Below, in pieces: positions 58,369 to 64,000 of a stretch of 64,000 nt of DNA. Numbering within the stretch: position 1 is the stretch's first letter; the number at the start of each line of letters is the position of its first letter. Below the pieces are notes generated by a model. That model saw only the letters and a program-made list of their open reading frames with translations. It had not been told where the DNA came from and ran no database searches. The stretch comes from Acidipropionibacterium virtanenii (lineage in GTDB: Bacteria; Actinomycetota; Actinomycetes; Propionibacteriales; Propionibacteriaceae), in NCBI RefSeq assembly GCF_003325455.1, contig NZ_CP025198.1, positions 310,001 to 374,000 of the forward strand, in the 5' to 3' direction. Both the position numbers and the translations under genes were made by a program.

Positions 58369-59334
58369 ATGAAGCGGTTGAGATCCATGACGAAACGTGT
58401 CCTCGCGGTACTCGCCGCAGCGGCCGCGGTGACCGCTATGCCGGCGGTTCCGGCCCGGGCGGCCACCGCGACCTTCCCGAAGGTGAGCGACTGCTCCACC
58501 TTCACCGATTTCTACCGTGGCTGGCGGCGCGTCCCGCACGCCGTCGCGCAGACGGGTACGAACTGGGTGCCCCAGGGGCTGACCTACGACCCGGCCCGGC
58601 GCTGGATCCTCACCTCCTACTACGACGGCACCCCCGGCGTCGCATCGGCCGACAAGCAGCAGTCGATGGTGGTGGTCACCACCCTGCGCGGAGACGTCAT
58701 CAAGACCGTCCGCCTCAACACCGCCGACGTCGATCGCGGCGGGCACGCCGGGGGACTGGCGGTGGGACGGGGGCGGCTCTACGTCGCCAGCACCGAGCAC
58801 GGCCCCCGGGTCACCGGCATCGACCTGCGGGACGTGGCGCGCACCCGCGACGGCGGTACTCTGCCGGACTCGCCCAGCTACGTCCTGGCAGCCGCCTCCT
58901 ACGCCACCTTCCAGGGCGGTCGCCTCTACGTCGGCGACTTCGAGAACGACACGATGTACAGCTACGCCGTCGGGCGCACCGGCGCCCCCGTGATGACCGC
59001 CCGGAGGAGTTACTCCACGCCGACCCTGGTGCAGGGGGTGGCGGTGACCGACCGGTCATTCGTCTTCTCCCGGTCCTACGGGCGGACCCGGATGAGCTAC
59101 CTCACGACGGTGGACCGGCGCACCGGCGCCGAGCGCTCCGCCGGCCTGCCGAACATGGCCGAGGGCATCACCTGGGCTCCTCGGTCGGCAGGGTCGGCGT
59201 CCACGGATCTCTACGTCCTCTTCGAGTCCGGCTCGGCGGTCTACGGCCAGGGGTCCTCCGGCGGTGCCGCCACCTGTGTCACCACCCACCTGTGGCACCG
59301 GTCCCGGGCGGCCGTGGTGGGGGGACGCCGATGA
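58369..59334 (+). CDS. Secreted protein with beta-propeller-like repeats
   Basis: The 321-aa precursor has a signal peptide to about residue 34 (AVPARAATA). The mature part shows repeated strand patterns such as WVPQGLTYDPARRWILTSYY, GGLAVGRGRLYVASTEH and ATFQGGRLYVGDFENDTMY, suggesting a beta propeller. No catalytic motif is seen. The ATG at 58369 follows GGGAGGACCGCG. Confidence 0.7.
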   Translation: MKRLRSMTKRVLAVLAAAAAVTAMPAVPARAATATFPKVSDCSTFTDFYRGWRRVPHAVAQTGTNWVPQGLTYDPARRWILTSYYDGTPGVASADKQQSMVVVTTLRGDVIKTVRLNTADVDRGGHAGGLAVGRGRLYVASTEHGPRVTGIDLRDVARTRDGGTLPDSPSYVLAAASYATFQGGRLYVGDFENDTMYSYAVGRTGAPVMTARRSYSTPTLVQGVAVTDRSFVFSRSYGRTRMSYLTTVDRRTGAERSAGLPNMAEGITWAPRSAGSASTDLYVLFESGSAVYGQGSSGGAATCVTTHLWHRSRAAVVGGRR

Positions 59335-59380
59335 GATGGTCACGGTTCGGCAACGGGTGGCAGGGGGACGCCGGAGGGCC

Positions 59381-59410
59381 TTGACACCCGCGTTTCTACA
59401 CGCGTAGCGT
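59381..59410 (+). promoter_or_regulatory. Promoter of the interrupted mgtC operon
   Basis: TTGACA, an 18-nt spacer and TAGCGT (59405-59410) point towards the mgtC start. The IS66 element now separates it from the operon. Confidence 0.5.
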
Positions 59411-59600
59411 ACCGATGCAGCGGTAATCCGGCTGCGACTCAGTGCTGCGACTCGAGTCGGATCGCCGCTCATTTCATCAGGTGTTCACCTTCAGGGCCGA
59501 AGTCTGTTGAAAAGCGGCCCTAACATCAGTGCCGTGCCGATCAGAGAAATTGCCGAGCAGTGCCGCGTTGACGATCCTTGGTGAAGGAGGAGGTCCAGAA
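59411..59600 (+). promoter_or_regulatory. Structured leader of mgtC, possible cation-sensing RNA
   Basis: About 190 nt of leader lie between the promoter and the original start. It contains AGGGCCG/CGGCCCT, GCAGC/GCTGC pairings and a repeated CTGCGACTC. Leaders of mgtC/mgtA genes often sense Mg2+. I do not recognise a known riboswitch class here. Confidence 0.35.
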
Positions 59601-59619
59601 TTGCCCACGACGCCATTGC
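59601..59619 (+). pseudogene. 5' stub of mgtC left of the IS66 insertion
   Basis: AAGGAGGAGGTCCAGAA precedes TTG 59601; the codons TTG CCC ACG ACG CCA TTG run into the IS end. Joined to 61139 onwards the frame continues without error, giving a 243-aa MgtC. Confidence 0.75.
59612..59619 (+). repeat. Target-site duplication, left copy
   Basis: GCCATTGC directly left of the IS66 end; an identical copy is at 61131-61138. Eight bp is the normal IS66-family duplication. Confidence 0.9.
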
Positions 59620-61130
59620 GTAGCTGTTCAGGTGGTGGGTTCGGGGGTCTGACGGTGTTCTGGCGGGGTGTGCGGCGTGTCGTGGGGCTGGTGTGGGGGC
59701 TGGGGGTGGAGGATTCGGGGCATGCCGCGGTCGCGTAAACCTACCTATGACGAGTTGGTCGGGCTGGTGGCCGCTCAGGCGGCCCAGATCGCGGAGTTGA
59801 AGGCCCGGATCGCCGAGTTGGAGCGTCAACTGGGCTCCTCGTCGCGCAACTCCTCGAAGCCACCCTCGTCTGACGGGTTGGCCAAGCCCGCCCCGAGATC
59901 GTTGCGGCGCCCGTCGGGTCGGAGGCCGGGCGGCCAGCCCGGTCATCCGGGGGCGACCCTGCGCCAGGTGGGGGACCCGGACCATGTGGTGGTGCATGCA
60001 CCGCAGTGGTGCCCGGCCTGCGGCGGGGCGTTGGACGCCTCGGCCGATACGGCGGTGACGGCCCGGCAGGTGGTCGACCTGCCCCAGGTCCGCGCTCAGG
60101 TGACCGAGCATCGGATCGTCACCCGCCGGTGCGCCTGTGGGGCCCGGACTGCCGGGGCAGGGCCGGCCGGTGTGGCCGCGCCCGTGTCCTACGGGCCCCG
60201 TGCTCGTGCGGCGATGGTCTACCTGGCCGCCGGCCAGTACGTGCCGGTCGGCCGGGTGGCCTCGACGATGGCCGACCTGCTGGGGGTGCCCGTCTCGACG
60301 GGTGCGGTGGCCGCCGCCGTCGAGGCGGCCGGCGGCCACGGGCTGGACGCCTTCATCGACCAGGTGGCGGGTCGGATCGCCGCGGCCCCGGTGGTTCATG
60401 CCGATGAGACCGGGCTGCGGGTCGCCGGGCGGCTCCATTGGGTCCACTCGGCCTCCACCGGCCAGTTCTCCCATATCAGCGTGCATCCGAAACGCGGCCG
60501 GGCCGGGATGGATGCCGCCGGGGTCCTGCCCGGCTACTCGGGGGTGCTGGTTCATGACGCGTGGGCCCCCTACGACACCTACGACGGTCTCGATCATCAG
60601 TTGTGCTGCGCCCACCTGATCCGGGAACTGGTCGCGGTGGCCGACTACCACGACGCCCATGATCCGCCCGGCGTCTTCTGCTGGGCCCGCCAGATCCTCG
60701 AGGTCCTTCTCGGCCTGATCCGCGACCCCGGCGCGGCCGCCGGTCACGCCGACCCCGGGTTCCTGGCCCGCCAGCGGCGCCTGGTCACCGATGCGGCACT
60801 GCGGGGCGCCGAGACGACGGCCCCCGGCAAGGTCGGGGCGAAACATCGGGCGCTGGCCCGGCGTATCGGGTCCCGGATCGACGACTACCTGCGCTTCGCC
60901 ACGACCCCGGGTCTGCCGCCGGACAACAATGCGGCCGAACGCGAGATCCGCATGGTCAAGATCCACCAGAAGGTCTCAGGCACCCACCGCACCCTGGACG
61001 GCGCCGAAGGCTTCGTCCGGCTGCGCTCCTACCTGGCCACCACGGCCAAGCACGCCCGCAACACCTACACCGTGCTGGTCGACCTGTTCAACGGCCAGGC
61101 CTGGCTACCCACCACCACCTGAACAGTTAC
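59620..61130 (+). mobile_element. Complete IS66-family insertion sequence (1511 bp)
   Basis: The ends are imperfect inverted repeats: GTAGCTGTTCAGGTGGTGG on the left and, read inwards from the right, GTAACTGTTCAGGTGGTGG. The 8-bp duplications GCCATTGC on both sides are identical, which indicates direct and fairly recent insertion. Only the transposase gene (TnpC type) is inside; the accessory tnpA/tnpB genes of classical IS66 are absent, as in the single-gene subgroup. Confidence 0.93.
59722..61122 (+). CDS. IS66-family transposase
   Basis: The 466-aa transposase has an N-terminal leucine-zipper-like coiled coil (AQIAELKARIAELERQLGSSSRNSSKPPSSDG), a zinc-finger-like CPACGG and RRCACGARTAG region, and a DDE catalytic core: Asp in VVHADETGLRV, Asp in VLVHDAWAPYD and Glu in NNAAEREIRMVK. 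Reading frame and motifs are intact, so the element may be active. The ATG at 59722 is chosen from the conserved N-terminus; ribosome site GGAGGATTCGGGG. Confidence 0.93.
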   Translation: MPRSRKPTYDELVGLVAAQAAQIAELKARIAELERQLGSSSRNSSKPPSSDGLAKPAPRSLRRPSGRRPGGQPGHPGATLRQVGDPDHVVVHAPQWCPACGGALDASADTAVTARQVVDLPQVRAQVTEHRIVTRRCACGARTAGAGPAGVAAPVSYGPRARAAMVYLAAGQYVPVGRVASTMADLLGVPVSTGAVAAAVEAAGGHGLDAFIDQVAGRIAAAPVVHADETGLRVAGRLHWVHSASTGQFSHISVHPKRGRAGMDAAGVLPGYSGVLVHDAWAPYDTYDGLDHQLCCAHLIRELVAVADYHDAHDPPGVFCWARQILEVLLGLIRDPGAAAGHADPGFLARQRRLVTDAALRGAETTAPGKVGAKHRALARRIGSRIDDYLRFATTPGLPPDNNAAEREIRMVKIHQKVSGTHRTLDGAEGFVRLRSYLATTAKHARNTYTVLVDLFNGQAWLPTTT

Positions 61131-61138
61131 GCCATTGC
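61131..61138 (+). repeat. Target-site duplication, right copy
   Basis: GCCATTGC, identical to 59612-59619. Confidence 0.9.
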
Positions 61139-61851
61139 TTCTTCAGGCGCAGGTCGGTTTCGGCCAGGGTTGGGTCCAGGTGGGTGAACTCGCCCTGGCA
61201 CTCCTCCTCACCTCCCTCGTCGGCCTGGAACGGAATCTGCGCGGCAAGGGCGCCGGCCTGCGGACGCAGAGCATCGTCGGGGTCGCCTCGGCACTGTTCC
61301 TCCAGGTCGGCAAGTACGGTTTCTTCGACCTGCTGCCCTGGATGGGCGACGATATCCGGCTCGATCCTTCGCGGGTCGCCGCCCAGGTGGTCTCCGGTGT
61401 CGGCTTCCTCGGTGCCGGCCTCATCATGACCCAGCACAGCCGGGTCCGCGGCCTCACCACGGCCGCCTCGGTGTGGGAGTCCTCGGCGATCGGCATGGCC
61501 TGCGGCGCGGGTCTGTGGCTGCTGGCCGCGGTGGTCACCGTGATGCACTTCATCATCACCTTCGGATTCAACGCCCTCGAGACGGTGCTGCCCTCCAGGA
61601 GTCGCACTCTCACCCACCTCGACGTCACCTACTGCGACGGCCAGGGGCTGCTGAGAACCCTGCTCTCCTCGATCACCAAGGCCGGCTGGGCCGTCGAGCG
61701 GGCCATGCCGCGCTCGCGCCCCGGCTCCGACAAGGCCCGCCTCATCCTCGAGCTCGAGGGCCCCCGGGACACTCACGATCTGCTGTCCGAACTCACCGGG
61801 ATCGACGGCGTGCTGTCGGTCGAGATCGTCCCCGAAGGAGACATGGAGTGA
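61135..61851 (+). CDS. mgtC: MgtC/SapB-family membrane protein, 5' end displaced by IS66
   Basis: The 238 remaining codons encode five hydrophobic helices with the MgtC signature LTSLVGLERNLRGKGAGLRTQSIVG and VSGVGFLGAGLIM, then a soluble ACT-like C-terminal domain. MgtC proteins affect Mg2+ and phosphate homeostasis and ATP synthase control. A TTG inside the target duplication (61135) could still start translation, but the original ribosome site and promoter now lie on the other side of the IS. It may be silenced or driven from the IS. Confidence 0.85.
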   Translation: MLLQAQVGFGQGWVQVGELALALLLTSLVGLERNLRGKGAGLRTQSIVGVASALFLQVGKYGFFDLLPWMGDDIRLDPSRVAAQVVSGVGFLGAGLIMTQHSRVRGLTTAASVWESSAIGMACGAGLWLLAAVVTVMHFIITFGFNALETVLPSRSRTLTHLDVTYCDGQGLLRTLLSSITKAGWAVERAMPRSRPGSDKARLILELEGPRDTHDLLSELTGIDGVLSVEIVPEGDME

Positions 61852-61970
61852 ACAGCCACGACGTGCCGACCGACCGGACCACCGACCGGTCCGGTTCGAT
61901 CTACGACCTCGCAGCCGCACTGCCCGCGACGCGAATCAACAACCGGACCAAGAAGGAGGGGCGCTCGTGA
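61848..61970 (+). CDS. Coupled 40-aa small protein of unknown function
   Basis: GTG at 61848 overlaps the mgtC stop (GTGA) and has AAGGAG 7 nt upstream. Its own stop overlaps the GTG of the sugar permease in the same way. The product starts MNSHDVPTDRTTDRSGS and ends RINNRTKKEGRS: polar, charged, no membrane segment. It may simply transmit translation along the operon or be a real small protein. I know no family. Confidence 0.5.
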   Translation: MNSHDVPTDRTTDRSGSIYDLAAALPATRINNRTKKEGRS

Positions 61971-62914
61971 GCGCTGCATCCAAGGCGGAGGCCAGAGTCG
62001 CCGCCGCCGTCGAGGCAGTCGGCCAGACACCACGCAGGCACAAGCGGTACGAGGGCAGGGAGGTCGCGCTCTTCGCGGCCCTGATCTTCCCGAATATCGC
62101 CCTGATCGTCGTCTTCGCGTACTGGCCGACCCTCTACAACCTCGTTCTCAGCTTCACCGAATGGGACTTCGTCCAGCCGACGGCCACCTTCGTGGGCCTG
62201 AAGAAGTGGCAGGAGCTGTTCTCGTCCAGCGAGTTCTACACCGTGCTGTGGAACACCCTGGTCTTCACACTGTTCACGGTCGTGGGCACCCTGGTCGCAG
62301 GCCTGGGGATCGGCCTGCTGCTGGCCAAGAGGCTGCGCTTCTCCGCGGTGGTGCGGACGATGACCTTCGCCCCGCACATGGTCGCGGGCGCCGTCGTCGG
62401 CATCCTCTTCCTGTTCATGTTCGACCCGCAGTACGGCATCAGCCGACTGGTCTTCGAGTGGTTCGGCGCCTCCTCCCCGCAGTGGACGGCCACCTCGAAA
62501 TGGTCCCTGTGGGCGATCATCATCGCCTACTCCTGGCAGCGGGTCGGTTTCGTCACGATCATCTACTACGCGGCGATCCTCGATCTGCCCCATGACGTGA
62601 TGGAGGCCGCCGACGTCGACGGCGCCCACGGCTGGCAGAAGTTCCGTCACATGACCTTCCCGCTGCTGAGGCCGGTGAACTACTTCATGCTCATCACCAG
62701 CGTCATCGCCAGCACCCAGGCCTTCGACATCATCGCGACGCTCACCAGCGGCGGTCCGGGCTACTCCTCATCGACGTTGACCTGGTCGGTCTACAAAAAG
62801 GCCTTCCAGGAGTTCGACATCGGCTCCTCGGCCGCCCAGTCGATGGTGCTGTTCGTGCTCCTCATGATCGCGACGGCCTTCCAGGTGAAGCTCAGCAACA
62901 GGAAGGAGGCGTGA
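61967..62914 (+). CDS. Sugar ABC transporter permease (UgpA/MalF type)
   Basis: The 315-aa protein has six membrane helices and the EAA loop HDVMEAADVDGAHGWQKFRHMTFPLL. It starts with GTG at 61967 behind AAGGAGG and overlaps the preceding small ORF. The second permease follows with a 1-nt overlap and a binding lipoprotein after that, so this is a typical carbohydrate-importer operon. Confidence 0.92.
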   Translation: MSAASKAEARVAAAVEAVGQTPRRHKRYEGREVALFAALIFPNIALIVVFAYWPTLYNLVLSFTEWDFVQPTATFVGLKKWQELFSSSEFYTVLWNTLVFTLFTVVGTLVAGLGIGLLLAKRLRFSAVVRTMTFAPHMVAGAVVGILFLFMFDPQYGISRLVFEWFGASSPQWTATSKWSLWAIIIAYSWQRVGFVTIIYYAAILDLPHDVMEAADVDGAHGWQKFRHMTFPLLRPVNYFMLITSVIASTQAFDIIATLTSGGPGYSSSTLTWSVYKKAFQEFDIGSSAAQSMVLFVLLMIATAFQVKLSNRKEA

Positions 62915-63792
62915 TGTCTCGCGCCGACGTCGCGGCTCCTGGCCGCACCAGGCCCCGCAGGGTCCGCCAGAAGATGACGCCCGGCCGGGTGATCATGTAC
63001 ATCCTGCTGCTCATCACCCTCATCATCTTCCTGGTGCCGATCTACTGGATGTTCCTGTCGGCCTTCAAACCCCAGGCCGACGTCTACACCTGGCCCATCA
63101 AGTGGTTCACCGTCCACCCGACGATGTCGAACTTCACCGAGGCGATGCGCGCCGCACCCTTCCTCAAGTTCTTCTGGAACTCCGTGGTGACCAGCGTGGT
63201 CGGCACCGTCGTCGAGCTGATCTTCGCGGTGATGTGCGCCTACGCCTTCGCCTTCATCAAGGCCCCGCTGAAGGGCTTCATGTTCATGCTGGTGCTTGGC
63301 TCGATGATGCTGCCCGGTCACGTCACCCTGCTGGTGAACTACATCACCATCTCCCAGATGGACCTGCTCAACACCTACTCCGGCATCATCCTGCCGCAGC
63401 TGGCCTCCTCCTTCATCATGTTCCTGCTCTACCAGGAGATGAGGACGGTGCCCAACGAGCTCATCGAGTCGGCCCGGATGGACGGTGCGGGACACCTCAC
63501 CCGGATGGCGCGGGTCGTCATGCCGATCTGCCAGCCGATGGTGATCACCGCCGCCCTCATCACCTTCATGGGCAAGTGGAATTCCTACGTCTGGCCCCTG
63601 ATCGTCACCAGTACCGCCGACATGCGGACTCTGCCCATCGGGCTGAAATTCCTGCAGAACGACGAGGGCGGCACCAACTGGGGCGCCGTGATGGCGGGCT
63701 CCGTGATGGCCGCCGCCCCGATGCTGATCCTGTTCTTCATCGCCCAGAAGAAGATCGTCGGCGGCCTGGCCGCGGGCGCGGTCAAGGGCTGA
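62914..63792 (+). CDS. Sugar ABC transporter permease (UgpE/MalG type)
   Basis: A 292-aa six-helix permease with the EAA loop NELIESARMDGAGHLTRMARVVMPIC and the ending GGLAAGAVKG typical of this class. ATG 62914 is used because AAGGAGG has room before it; a GTG one codon earlier is too close. It works with the adjacent UgpA-type permease. As in the other sugar locus no ATPase gene is seen within the window. Confidence 0.92.
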   Translation: MSRADVAAPGRTRPRRVRQKMTPGRVIMYILLLITLIIFLVPIYWMFLSAFKPQADVYTWPIKWFTVHPTMSNFTEAMRAAPFLKFFWNSVVTSVVGTVVELIFAVMCAYAFAFIKAPLKGFMFMLVLGSMMLPGHVTLLVNYITISQMDLLNTYSGIILPQLASSFIMFLLYQEMRTVPNELIESARMDGAGHLTRMARVVMPICQPMVITAALITFMGKWNSYVWPLIVTSTADMRTLPIGLKFLQNDEGGTNWGAVMAGSVMAAAPMLILFFIAQKKIVGGLAAGAVKG

Positions 63793-63857
63793 CGCCCGCC
63801 CCCGATACCCCATCCCCTATCCGTCAACGTCGTGAACAATCCCTCAAGGAGGACCCC

Positions 63858-64000
63858 ATGTTCAACATCCTGCAGACCACCACGAGCCGCAGGTCGGTAC
63901 TCGGCCTGATGGGCGCCGGTGCCGCCCTCGGGCTGGCCGGCTGCGTCGGCGTCGGCGGCGATTCCAGCTCCGACAAGGCGGCCGGAGGGGTCCGTAAGGG
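63858..64000 (+). CDS. Sugar-binding lipoprotein, N-terminal part only
   Basis: The 47 visible codons encode a signal with a twin-arginine-like SRRSVLGLMGAGAALGLAGC, ending in a lipobox Cys, followed by a Gly/Ser linker. The ATG at 63858 follows AAGGAGGACCCC. Its position behind two permease genes makes it the binding protein of this importer. The rest is outside the window. Confidence 0.8.
   Translation, partial: MFNILQTTTSRRSVLGLMGAGAALGLAGCVGVGGDSSSDKAAGGVRK

Overview
The window looks like a chromosomal stretch of a high-G+C Actinomycetota, most likely Propionibacteriaceae (Acidipropionibacterium-like). The evidence is the strong G/C third-position bias, the rpsF-ssb-rpsR-rplI cluster, MarP- and MprAB-like genes, and many start codons placed only 6-7 nt after a TANNNT -10 box (leaderless mRNAs). 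The genus is inferred. I saw no tRNA or rRNA genes, no CRISPR array and no prophage. There is one complete insertion sequence.

Layout. Positions 1-4.1 kb hold a compact locus: an ABC ATPase cut by the window edge, a 42-aa membrane peptide and an AT-rich secreted protein (minus strand), a response regulator and histidine kinase that overlap tail to tail, a small secreted Cys/His peptide, and a second small membrane peptide. A near-identical 23-bp double palindrome lies upstream of both outer transcription units. This is my best candidate for an undescribed signalling or export system. Positions 4.2-18.5 kb carry an orphan RelB antitoxin with a YoeB remnant, oxidoreductases, an aminotransferase, a FemX/alanine-racemase-like pair, an SDR-PlsC-GyrI operon, endonuclease IV, an acyl-CoA ligase and a rhodanese. 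At 18.5-22 kb a protoglobin/Roadblock pair faces a membrane coiled-coil protein and a degenerate RbsA-like ATPase. At 22-26 kb lies an efeUOB iron-uptake operon behind a DtxR-type box.

Positions 26-30 kb are the ribosomal protein/SSB cluster with a strong terminator, a 2H phosphoesterase and UppP. Positions 30-42 kb are single genes (siderophore reductase, OYE, CDF exporter, MarP-like protease, IPP isomerase, YibE/F, MprAB-like system, S51 peptidase-like, LMW phosphatase). They are interspersed with several palindromic intergenic repeats and two DnaA-box clusters. Positions 42-47 kb encode a heterodimeric ABC exporter and a hydroxyacid dehydrogenase. Positions 47-56 kb hold a degenerate 5'-nucleotidase-like secreted protein and an alpha-glucoside uptake locus (GH13, two permeases, binding lipoprotein, divergent ROK regulator) that lacks its own ATPase. 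Positions 56-64 kb contain a carboxylesterase, a DivIVA-like protein, a secreted propeller-like protein, an mgtC gene split after its first codons by an IS66 element with a perfect 8-bp target duplication, a 40-aa coupled small ORF, and a second sugar ABC operon that runs off the edge.

The sugar operons encode only permeases and binding proteins, so they presumably share an ATPase encoded elsewhere. Iron uptake (EfeUOB, siderophore reductase), envelope maintenance (FemX, UppP, PlsC, MarP, MprAB) and sugar import are the main themes.
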